Positions 1 to 5,845 of a stretch of 23,612 nucleotides of DNA are shown one piece after another. Both the position numbers and the translations under genes were made by a program. Each line of letters begins with the position of its first letter. Positions within the stretch are counted from its first letter, which is position 1. The DNA comes from JANLIQ01 sp964358205 (GTDB taxonomy: Bacteria; Patescibacteriota; UBA1384; 2-12-FULL-50-11). Below the pieces are notes generated by a model. The model saw only the letters and a list, made by a program, of their open reading frames with translations, did not search any database and had not been told where the DNA came from. The stretch covers positions 1 through 23,612 of the forward strand of contig CAYHNZ010000012.1 of assembly GCA_964358205.1 (NCBI GenBank). The letters run 5' to 3'.

Positions 1-57
1 GTAAATCTCCGGCAGGGGAATTTCTTGAACTAAGAGTACTAATCGCTAATGATTTTG

Positions 58-723
58 TCAATGGTTATTGATAGAAGGGCTCAAAATTAGGACGAATTCA
101 CCGAGGGGCTTGGTGAAATATTCTTTGAGCTCACTGGGAGTACCGGTTTGGATCTCTTCAAACTTTTTCGTCAGTTCGCGGCCGACAATTAGCGTTCGGT
201 CGGCTCCACAAAGGGCAATCAGCTGGTCGAAAAGTTTATGTAAGCGAGGGGCGGTTTCGAAAAAGACCACTGGCATATCAGATAAGAGCATCTTTTTGAT
301 GAATGTCTCACGACCTTTTTTGGTCGGCACAAAGCCCATAAAACAAAATTTATCGGCGGCGATGCCGGCGACTGATAGTAAGGCGGTAACTGAAGACGGA
401 CCAGGAATTGGCGAGACGACGATTCCCGCCTCTCTGGCCGCCGCGACTAACTTGCCGCCCGGGTCATTGATCCCCGGCGTGCCGGCGTCAGAGACATAGG
501 CGATTTCATCACCGCCTTTTAGTTCCGTTATAATTCGCTCAATCTTTCCTTCTGAATGTTCGTGAAAACTCTCAAGCGGTTTTTTGAATTCGTATCGAGC
601 TAACAGATGAGCGGTGCGACGGGTGTCTTCGCAGTAAATTTTATCGACATTTTTAAGCGTTTCGATTGCTCGAAACGTCATATCGCCCAAATTGCCGATC
701 GGTGTGGCTACTATATATAACAT
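58..723 (-). CDS. rsmI: 16S rRNA (cytidine1402-2'-O)-methyltransferase RsmI
   Basis: SAM-dependent tetrapyrrole-methylase-fold enzyme that 2'-O-methylates C1402 of 16S rRNA in the decoding centre. Seen: ATPIGNLGDMT at residues 6-16, CEDTR at 31-35, SDAGTPGINDPG at 78-89 and the PGPS turn just after 95, all RsmI hallmarks. The 221-aa length is slightly short for the family (about 270-290), because the C-terminal extension is missing. The frame is open 15 codons further upstream, but that extension runs into a transcription terminator stem. The start at 723 puts the conserved MLYIVATPIGN at the N-terminus. A perfect TATAAT lies 7 nt before this ATG and there is no Shine-Dalgarno site. It follows rsmA and a small membrane gene on the same strand but is separated from them by the terminator. 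Family call is secure; the start is probable. Confidence 0.95.
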   Translation of the reverse strand: MLYIVATPIGNLGDMTFRAIETLKNVDKIYCEDTRRTAHLLARYEFKKPLESFHEHSEGKIERIITELKGGDEIAYVSDAGTPGINDPGGKLVAAAREAGIVVSPIPGPSSVTALLSVAGIAADKFCFMGFVPTKKGRETFIKKMLLSDMPVVFFETAPRLHKLFDQLIALCGADRTLIVGRELTKKFEEIQTGTPSELKEYFTKPLGEFVLILSPSINNH

Positions 724-730
724 CGGCGCC

Positions 731-736
731 ATTATA
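731..736 (-). promoter_or_regulatory. Candidate -10 box of rsmI (TATAAT)
   Basis: On the minus strand a perfect TATAAT ends 7 nt before the ATG at 723, which would place transcription start at or next to the start codon. No good -35 hexamer is found 16-18 nt upstream, because that region is the stem of the preceding terminator. The call is therefore tentative. Confidence 0.35.
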
Positions 737-739
737 TCT

Positions 740-767
740 AAAAAAGTGGCCGGGATATACCCGGCCA
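740..767 (-). terminator. Rho-independent terminator after the rsmA/small membrane gene unit
   Basis: Minus strand: perfect 8-bp stem TGGCCGGG / CCCGGCCA with a 5-nt TATAT loop, one C, then six T. It lies 17 nt beyond the stop codon of the small membrane gene, so it closes the rsmA unit and separates it from rsmI. Confidence 0.85.
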
Positions 768-783
768 AACATTTGCGAATCGA

Positions 784-1035
784 TCAAAGGGGCGGTTCGA
801 CCCAATTGGTCTCTTGGTTGTAATCAGCTTCAGCCGACCGCATATATTTGGGATAAGCCACGAGACATATGAAAGTGCCGGTCAGCACGACCGTAAAGAG
901 TTTCCTATCCCATAACCCATAAATAGCGACTTCAAAGCAAGTAACGATGAATGCTAGCATTACCGCCATGATCGAGTAACCGACCAAGTCTGAATTGCGT
1001 TCAATCCATTTTTTCATGTTCTTATCTAACTCCAC
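784..1035 (-). CDS. Small two-TM membrane protein, unknown function
   Basis: I do not recognise this 83-aa protein. It has a short charged N-terminus (KKWIERNSD), two hydrophobic segments at about residues 20-40 and 46-62, and a polar acidic C-terminal tail ending WVEPPL. This suggests a small integral membrane protein with a helical hairpin. It begins 8 nt after the rsmA stop codon on the same strand and is followed by a strong terminator, so it is probably co-transcribed with rsmA. Two starts are possible: GTG at 1035, or ATG at 1017 (77 aa), which has a GGAG 12 nt upstream, a rather long spacing. Both keep the two TM segments. That it is a gene is inferred from operon position, hydrophobic pattern and the terminator. 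Confidence 0.6.
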   Translation of the reverse strand: MELDKNMKKWIERNSDLVGYSIMAVMLAFIVTCFEVAIYGLWDRKLFTVVLTGTFICLVAYPKYMRSAEADYNQETNWVEPPL

Positions 1036-1043
1036 TGTTAATT

Positions 1044-1871
1044 TTACAGCGATTTAATCAGATTTTCCAGAGATTTCGAGACAGTTTTCCATTGATCGAA
1101 AGTTAAAACCGCCGGACGAACCATCGGGTCCAAACCAGCCTCAACCAGTGCCTGCTCAACTTTGCCTTTGGGTAGATGGAGCGAATTGGCGATGGCGTTA
1201 ACCGCTGTCTGGCGCTGATGGCTGAAACCGGCCTCGATGACCGGCCAAAAGATTGTCGTCATTTTTGATTGCGCCAACGGCACCACTTCAATAATGGCTG
1301 ATTCGACTTTCGGCATCGGGTGAAAACTGCCCGGTTTGACCGTTCGGACAATCTTGATCTTGGCGGATGCCTCGCAGAGCAAAGTTAAAAAACCTCGCTC
1401 TCTAGAGCCGGGAGGAGCGGTAATCCGGACGGCCAACTCCTTTTGGACTAATAAAACTACCTTCACTGGTTTTCCGCCAGCTGACGGATCGAGAGCAAAG
1501 ATTTTACGTAACAGCGGAGAGGTAATCGAATACGGAATGTTGGCCACAATCCGGTACGGCTCCTTGATCGCCACTGTCCAATCCACTCGCAGAGCGTCGC
1601 CGGTAATAACCGTCAAGTTTTTAATTTTTTTGTCCCGAAGGTAATCAGCTAGATCGCGGTCGGCTTCAATGGCAATTACCTGCTTGGCATGCTTCAGCAA
1701 TTCGAAAGTTAGCACTCCTAAACCCGAGCCAATTTCGACTACGGTTTCGCCAGGCTGAATGTCCGCCGCTTCCACCATATCGGCCAAGACTTTTTCGTCG
1801 GTCAAAAAATTCTGCCCAAACTTCTTCTGGGGCAACTTATCGAGTTCTCGTAATATCTCGGCGGGCTTCAT
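1044..1871 (-). CDS. rsmA: 16S rRNA (adenine1518/1519-N6)-dimethyltransferase RsmA (KsgA)
   Basis: Dimethylates two adjacent adenosines in the 3' terminal hairpin of 16S rRNA late in 30S assembly. Seen: the N-terminal KKFGQNFLTD signature (residues 16-25), SAM-binding EIGSGLG (46-52), GDAL (91-94) and the catalytic NIPY motif (111-114). The length of 275 aa is typical. The start at 1871 fits the family N-terminus and sits 6 nt after a -10 box with no Shine-Dalgarno site. The gene lies just downstream of the RpfB-like gene; rpfB/yabE next to ksgA is a known gene order in Actinobacteria and Firmicutes. Odd feature: a loop after NIPYSITSPLL contains DPSAGG, encoded by a near-copy of a palindromic repeat found in the adjacent intergenic DNA (1473-1490). 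Confidence 0.96.
   Translation of the reverse strand: MKPAEILRELDKLPQKKFGQNFLTDEKVLADMVEAADIQPGETVVEIGSGLGVLTFELLKHAKQVIAIEADRDLADYLRDKKIKNLTVITGDALRVDWTVAIKEPYRIVANIPYSITSPLLRKIFALDPSAGGKPVKVVLLVQKELAVRITAPPGSRERGFLTLLCEASAKIKIVRTVKPGSFHPMPKVESAIIEVVPLAQSKMTTIFWPVIEAGFSHQRQTAVNAIANSLHLPKGKVEQALVEAGLDPMVRPAVLTFDQWKTVSKSLENLIKSL
1473..1490. repeat. Palindromic GC-rich repeat inside rsmA
   Basis: On the minus strand this reads GATCCGTCAGCTGGCGGA. It differs at one of 18 positions from the plus-strand repeat at 2016-2033 (GATCCGCCAGCTGGCGGA), which flanks the RpfB-like gene. It encodes DPSAGG in RsmA, in a loop that appears a few residues longer than in textbook RsmA sequences as I recall them. 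This suggests an in-frame insertion of a short palindromic element. Confidence 0.5.
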
Positions 1872-1877
1872 GGGGCA

Positions 1878-1906
1878 ATTATCAAGTTATAAGTAGCAAT
1901 TTTCAA
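1878..1906 (-). promoter_or_regulatory. rsmA promoter, probably leaderless
   Basis: Minus strand: TTGAAA (1901-1906), 17-bp spacer, GATAAT (1878-1883), then 6 nt to the ATG at 1871. The two hexamers score 5/6 and 5/6 against the sigma-70-type consensus at ideal spacing. Transcription would begin at or beside the start codon. The -35 hexamer is part of a heptad of the neighbouring repeat element (TTTCAAG on the plus strand). Confidence 0.65.
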
Positions 1907-2075
1907 GTAAGGGGTAAGAAATAAGTTTCAAGTAATTATTAATAGCAGTCTACTCGAAGAGCTTTCCTTGCTTGCAACTTTTTACTTGTTACTTACTTTG
2001 AACAGGGTGAAAAGCGATCCGCCAGCTGGCGGAGACACTTTAGCCTTTAGCCTTGTAACTTTAGCCTTGCCCTTA
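1881..2075. repeat. Heptad inverted-repeat element F between rsmA and the RpfB-like gene
   Basis: The left arm (about 1881-1940) contains words every 7 nt such as AAGTTAT, AAGTAGC, AATTTTC. The right arm (about 1964-2000) reads in the opposite sense with TTGCAAC, TTTTTAC, TTGTTAC. A GC-rich palindrome follows (2019-2032), then a second heptad block (2038-2075) with three CTTTAGC words. The block reaches the stop codon of the RpfB-like gene. The arms are imperfectly complementary, as in the related elements at 7641, 13631 and 16302. No codable function seen. Confidence 0.7.
2006..2037 (+). repeat. 32-nt inverted repeat, copy 1, flanking the RpfB-like gene
   Basis: The reverse complement of 3139-3170 matches this segment at 31 of 32 positions. 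The core is the palindrome CCGCCAGCTGGCGG (2019-2032). The pair lies in inverted orientation on either side of the gene at 2076-3071. Confidence 0.8.
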
Positions 2076-3071
2076 CTAGGGATTTGGCCATCTTCCGCGA
2101 AAGTTATGCGCCCAAGCCCAGGCGGTAACATAGATTTGGCTTTTGGCGTCCCAAACGCTGGCACCAGCAAAGCCAGCTTTGGCAGAAACTGAATTCCAGA
2201 AATTTGGATCGTACTGTAGCAAACCCTGATAGCCAGCCGCCGCTTGGGAATTGGGATGGCAGTTGCTTTCGCGAACAATGCGATAAAAGAGAGCATTCGG
2301 ATCGATTTTATTTTTAGCGCTGGCGTCAACCACCCATTCCTTCATCGGCAGGCACTGCTTCGGTACCGGGTTCAAGCCACCTTGACGGACGGTAGCGGTG
2401 AGGGCCGGCTTAGTGGTCTTTGTCGATACTAGGGTCTTACTAATTAGCTCACCGTCTTCTCTAATCAGGAGATATGTTTTTTCAAGTTGGCCGTTAGCTC
2501 CAGCTTTGACTACTGTTTGTGGCCCGACGAACTGGTTGTAATCTTTTTCGATATTAGTTTTGAATGGCACGACTTCGGTTTCGGTGACATTGGTTCGAGC
2601 GACTCGGGTAATAGTAACAGTGGTATTTTTAGTTAGGGGCGTCGCCAAAGTTGGCGCAATCTTGTCGTCGTTACCAAGGACGATCTTTTTTTCTGTTAAT
2701 AAATCGCCGACAGTTGTCACCCAGGTTCTTAATTGCCTAGTCTTCTTGCCGTCAATAACCGTCACTGGCAGGGCATGCTGAACGGTAATAACCGTACCCA
2801 ACCCAAAACTGGGATCAGGAAAGTAGGAGATCTTATCTTCTGGGAAGTAATCGACGCCCGCCACCCGAAAAGCCTCGGGAAGTGAGCTGGCTTTCTGAAC
2901 AACCGAAAAAACGTCAGTCGGGTGATAGTCAGATGCGGCGCTAATGAGCGTCGCGTCTTGAGCAAAAGTTTGGTTATTTTTACCCTCTGGCAGAGTTATA
3001 GTGAAAAAGGCCAGTAGGCCTAAAGCCGATATTCCCAAAAAACTTACCCCCCACTTCTTCGTGGTCGTCAT
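2076..3071 (-). CDS. RpfB/YabE-like exported protein: DUF348, G5 and transglycosylase-like domains
   Basis: Predicted cell-wall hydrolase acting outside the membrane. Order seen in the 331 aa: N-terminal signal/TM anchor (about 9-27); a DUF348-type beta domain (about 100-150) with the usual TWVTTVGDLL stretch; a G5 domain (about 155-231); and a C-terminal lysozyme-like domain (about 240-331) with the SLT-type pattern RIVRESNCHPNSQA...GYQGLLQY, where E268 is the likely catalytic acid. C240 and C271 could form a disulfide. The same domain order occurs in actinobacterial RpfB, whose gene also lies upstream of ksgA, as here. The family usually has up to three DUF348 repeats; here only one is clear. 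The gene has a candidate promoter and is bracketed by a 32-nt inverted repeat. Exact substrate and whether it acts as a resuscitation factor are unknown. Confidence 0.88.
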   Translation of the reverse strand: MTTTKKWGVSFLGISALGLLAFFTITLPEGKNNQTFAQDATLISAASDYHPTDVFSVVQKASSLPEAFRVAGVDYFPEDKISYFPDPSFGLGTVITVQHALPVTVIDGKKTRQLRTWVTTVGDLLTEKKIVLGNDDKIAPTLATPLTKNTTVTITRVARTNVTETEVVPFKTNIEKDYNQFVGPQTVVKAGANGQLEKTYLLIREDGELISKTLVSTKTTKPALTATVRQGGLNPVPKQCLPMKEWVVDASAKNKIDPNALFYRIVRESNCHPNSQAAAGYQGLLQYDPNFWNSVSAKAGFAGASVWDAKSQIYVTAWAWAHNFRGRWPNP

Positions 3072-3088
3072 ATTGTTGCGTACTATCT

Positions 3089-3116
3089 ACACTAGCGCAC
3101 ACGGAAAAAGTGTCAA
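3089..3116 (-). promoter_or_regulatory. Candidate promoter of the RpfB-like gene
   Basis: Minus strand: perfect TTGACA (3111-3116), 16-bp spacer, TAGTGT (3089-3094), with the ATG at 3071. TAGATA (3084-3089) is an alternative -10 but is spaced 21 nt from TTGACA. No Shine-Dalgarno site precedes the ATG. The -35 lies at the edge of a heptad repeat block. Confidence 0.4.
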
Positions 3117-3225
3117 GTCTGAAGGCTAAAGTCTCAATTGTCTCCGCCAGCCGGCGGATCGCTTTTCACCGCCAGCTGGCGGACAGCTCAAAGTAAGTAG
3201 CAATTTCCAAGTTACAAGTCGCGGA
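3111..3225. repeat. Heptad/GC-palindrome element G upstream of the RpfB-like gene
   Basis: Contains heptads such as AAGTCTG, AAGGCTA and AAGTCTC (about 3115-3136). It also has the second copy of the 32-nt inverted repeat (3139-3170), a further perfect CCGCCAGCTGGCGG palindrome (3169-3182), and a second heptad run (AAGTAGC, AATTTCC, AAGTTAC, about 3193-3222). The mosaic resembles element F at 1881-2075 in inverse order. Confidence 0.7.
3139..3170 (-). repeat. 32-nt inverted repeat, copy 2, flanking the RpfB-like gene
   Basis: Reverse complement is 31/32 identical to 2006-2037. The single difference lies in the palindrome core (CCGCCAGCCGGCGG here). Confidence 0.8.
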
Positions 3226-3420
3226 ATCAATAGTCTCGAACGAAGAGCTACGAACGATCGAGAAGTGCGGGGCCTGCCCCGCACTAGACGCTCCGGGTGG
3301 TAACAGGACATAGTCCCTGCCCGCCGCTCAATCTTTTCGCCAACTAGATTATTATTTCTCTTGGCGAAGCTAGATATCGCTTTGGCAGGCGGGCGTTCCA
3401 CCGGAAGGAACAGTGCGGGG
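3226..3420. other. Intergenic region with nested strong stem-loops, no gene seen
   Basis: A perfect hairpin lies at 3264-3285 (AGTGCGGGGC, CT, GCCCCGCACT). A third copy of its left arm, AGTGCGGGG, is at 3412-3420 next to the stop codon of the membrane protein gene. Between them are nested pairings: CCGGGTGG near 3293 with CCACCGG near 3398, GCCCGCC near 3319 with GGCGGGC near 3387, and innermost TTCGCCAA / TTGGCGAA around an 18-nt A/T-rich loop (about 3335-3368). A frame across it encodes only low-complexity peptide with no start context. It could be a structured RNA or a decayed mobile element; I do not recognise a known RNA family. Confidence 0.45.
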
Positions 3421-3888
3421 TCAATATTGGCCGGCTTTGTAACGGAAGTTGAACAGAACAAGCAGGAACAAAACGATATCGACCCACCATAAAAACGGTT
3501 GGGTTGTCCGACTGGGGTAGAAAAATAGCGGTAATAACTGCGGCAGCAAGAGTGGGAGAACCTTTAGAAAACTGGTTAGCTGAACTTTTCTCTTGTGGCT
3601 CGCGTAATACTCATCCCATCCCGGACTGATACTCATGACATAACGGGACACGGCCTCCATCGTCATTTGGTTGGCTTGGTAGTTGAAGGTCAGCCCAGCA
3701 AAAACAATTGGGATCAGTAGGATATACACCTGAAAACTTTCCGGACCGATTGTATCCCCAAGCCAGAAAGACGAAACCAAAAAGACCGCGCCTAGCACCA
3801 CCGCTAGGTTAATCATCTGGTGCAGAGCCTTGGCCCTTTCTAGAACCTCCTGCCTCATATTCCGAAGATCTTCTTGTTTGAAATCCAT
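3421..3888 (-). CDS. Four-TM membrane protein, unknown function
   Basis: I do not recognise this 155-aa protein. The N-terminus (1-23) is polar and probably helical (MDFKQEDLRNMRQEVLERAK). Hydrophobic segments follow at about 26-45, 53-68, 108-122 and 133-147, with a basic loop (SHKRKVQL, about 96-103) between the second and third. This pattern suggests four TM helices with the N-terminal helix in the cytoplasm. The gene lies downstream of uvrD on the same strand but has its own promoter-like sequence, with a -10 hexamer 6 nt before the ATG and no Shine-Dalgarno site. Typical length and codon use for the region argue that it is real. Confidence 0.75.
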   Translation of the reverse strand: MDFKQEDLRNMRQEVLERAKALHQMINLAVVLGAVFLVSSFWLGDTIGPESFQVYILLIPIVFAGLTFNYQANQMTMEAVSRYVMSISPGWDEYYASHKRKVQLTSFLKVLPLLLPQLLPLFFYPSRTTQPFLWWVDIVLFLLVLFNFRYKAGQY

Positions 3889-3894
3889 TTATTA

Positions 3895-3922
3895 ATTTTA
3901 ACGCTTCTCCGTAACACTTCAA
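3895..3922 (-). promoter_or_regulatory. Promoter of the four-TM gene, probably leaderless
   Basis: Minus strand: TTGAAG (3917-3922), 16-bp spacer, TAAAAT (3895-3900), then 6 nt to the ATG at 3888. This is the same spacing as at rsmA and dnaB. It lies in the short gap after the uvrD stop codon. Confidence 0.55.
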
Positions 3923-3939
3923 GCCAAGGATAGAAAGAC

Positions 3940-5802
3940 CTAAACTCTATCTAATAAGTTCTCGTCGATTTCACGCAAAAATCGGCTGGGCAAGGTTGAA
4001 GTTAGGCCACCGTGGATAATTCGCGAGCGGGCGTGAGTCATATACAATCTCTTTTTCGCTCGAGTCATACCGACGTAACAGAGGCGGCGTTCTTCGTCCA
4101 TTTCATTATCGTCGTCAAGTGACCGCATATGAGGAAACAGCCCCTCTTCTAAGCCGGTCATATAGACAACCGTAAATTCGAGGCCTTTCGATGAATGCAG
4201 AGTCATCAAAGTAACGGCATCAGAAGTACCGTCGTAGTTATCGACATCGCTAACTAGTGCGACATGCTCCAAAAATTCCTCGAGCCGCTCGAACTCGCTG
4301 GCTAGGTTGAGTAGTTCCTCAACATTCTGCCAGCGCTCCTCCCCTTCTGGTGAGCCGTCGTCGAGAAACTTTTGATATTTTGTTTCTTTTATTATCAGCT
4401 CCAGCGCAGCCAGTGGCGTGGCGGTAACAACTTTATCTCGAATGCTGGCCATCGAGGTGAAAAATCCCTCCAACTTCTCACCGCCTTTTTTGAGGGCAAC
4501 CGGACCGATTCCCCGTGGCGGGACATTGACAATTCGGGCCATCGCCACTGAATCATCAGGGTTAAAAATAAAGCGCAAATACGACAGCATATCTTTGATT
4601 TCTTTCCGCTCGTAGAAACGCACCGCACCGACCAGTCGGTACGGCAACCCTTCGGCCAGCAAAACTTCTTCCAAAACACGGGATTGGGCGTTAGTCCGGT
4701 AAAGAATGGCAAAGTCGTTCCAGTCATGACCCAAACTCCGCAAGGTCCGGATTTCGGTACAAATAAAGTCGGCCTCGCCGTAGGCGTTGTTGGCCTCGAA
4801 AATAGTGATCGGTGGTCCGGCTTCGTTGTCGGTCCAAAGTTTCTTTTGGCTTTTGCGTTTGACCTTTTCTATTATATGACCAGCGCCGGAGAGAATAGTT
4901 TTTGTCGAACGGTAGTTCTGTTCGAGCTTAAAGACTTGAGCACCAGGAAAATCCTTATTAAAGTTAAGAATATTCTGGAAGCTCGCTCCTCTAAAGGCAT
5001 ATATTGATTGAAAGTCGTCCCCGACTACACAAAGATTTTTGGTTTTGGGGTTGGTTAGAAGTTGAGTTAAACGGTACTGGGCTTGGTTAGTATCTTGATA
5101 CTCATCGACCATCACATAACGAAACTGCTCCTGGTATTTCGCCCGAATCGTGCTGTCGGTTTCGAGCATTTTGACGGTCCTCATAATCAAATCATCAAAA
5201 TCTAACCCCCCGACTTTGTTGAGTTCTGCCTGATACTTTTTGTAGACCTCGAGGGCGATTCCCTGGAAATGCCCTTCCGCATACGGAGCATACTGCTCGG
5301 GACTCATCAGCTCGTTTTTGGCCGAGCCAATAATCGATTTTATCGCCTGCGGTGAATACTGCTTGCTATCGAGATTGAGCTCTTTCAAGATTTGGCGGAT
5401 TAGAGACAACGAATCGCTGGTATCGTAAATAGTGAAGTTTTGGTTCAAGCCGATGTTGGTGGCTTCAGCCCGCAAGATTCGGACGCAGATGGAGTGAAAT
5501 GTCCCAACCCAGGGTAATAACCGACGAATGGCCAACTGACTGTGTTTGCGTTCGAGGATATCCTCCTGGCCGAGGAGCTTCAAAATCCTGTGTGCCAACT
5601 CGCCCGAACTTTTATTTGTGAATGTTATTGCCAAGATTTGATCTGTTGCGGCCAATTTCTGCTCTAGGATATAGGCTAGGCGATGTGTCAAACACTTGGT
5701 TTTTCCTGACCCTGCCCCAGCAAAAATTAAGACCGGCCCTTCGGTCGCCTTAACGGCCTCCACCTGTGGTGGATTCAAGCCTTCGAAAAGATCAATCAGC
5801 AT
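3940..5802 (-). CDS. uvrD: Superfamily 1A DNA helicase, UvrD/PcrA type
   Basis: ATP-dependent 3'-5' DNA helicase used in excision repair and clearing of replication blocks. Seen in order: Q-motif region GLNPPQVEAV (8-17), Walker A AGAGSGKT (28-35), motif Ia AITFTNKSS, Walker B VMVDEYQDTN, motif III VVGDDFQSIYAFRGA, motif IV LEQNYRST, motif V TLMTLHSSKGLEF and motif VI RRLCYVGMTRAKKRLY. The 620 aa are about 100 shorter than PcrA or UvrD, mainly because the C-terminal (Tudor/RNAP-binding) tail is missing. The start at 5802 places the Q-motif at the usual position and is preceded by AGGA 9 nt upstream. An open extension to 5895 would overlap dnaB by 50 nt and is rejected. It lies 43 nt after dnaB on the same strand. 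Confidence 0.95.
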   Translation of the reverse strand: MLIDLFEGLNPPQVEAVKATEGPVLIFAGAGSGKTKCLTHRLAYILEQKLAATDQILAITFTNKSSGELAHRILKLLGQEDILERKHSQLAIRRLLPWVGTFHSICVRILRAEATNIGLNQNFTIYDTSDSLSLIRQILKELNLDSKQYSPQAIKSIIGSAKNELMSPEQYAPYAEGHFQGIALEVYKKYQAELNKVGGLDFDDLIMRTVKMLETDSTIRAKYQEQFRYVMVDEYQDTNQAQYRLTQLLTNPKTKNLCVVGDDFQSIYAFRGASFQNILNFNKDFPGAQVFKLEQNYRSTKTILSGAGHIIEKVKRKSQKKLWTDNEAGPPITIFEANNAYGEADFICTEIRTLRSLGHDWNDFAILYRTNAQSRVLEEVLLAEGLPYRLVGAVRFYERKEIKDMLSYLRFIFNPDDSVAMARIVNVPPRGIGPVALKKGGEKLEGFFTSMASIRDKVVTATPLAALELIIKETKYQKFLDDGSPEGEERWQNVEELLNLASEFERLEEFLEHVALVSDVDNYDGTSDAVTLMTLHSSKGLEFTVVYMTGLEEGLFPHMRSLDDDNEMDEERRLCYVGMTRAKKRLYMTHARSRIIHGGLTSTLPSRFLREIDENLLDRV

Positions 5803-5845
5803 GAAATCATATCCTATGGAGAAACTGGTATTTAGACAACTGTCG

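Noticed and set aside
3126..3461. Minus-strand 111-codon frame across the intergenic region upstream of the RpfB-like gene
   Set aside because: It reads across GC palindromes and heptad repeats, overlaps the end of the four-TM gene and has no start context or recognisable pattern.
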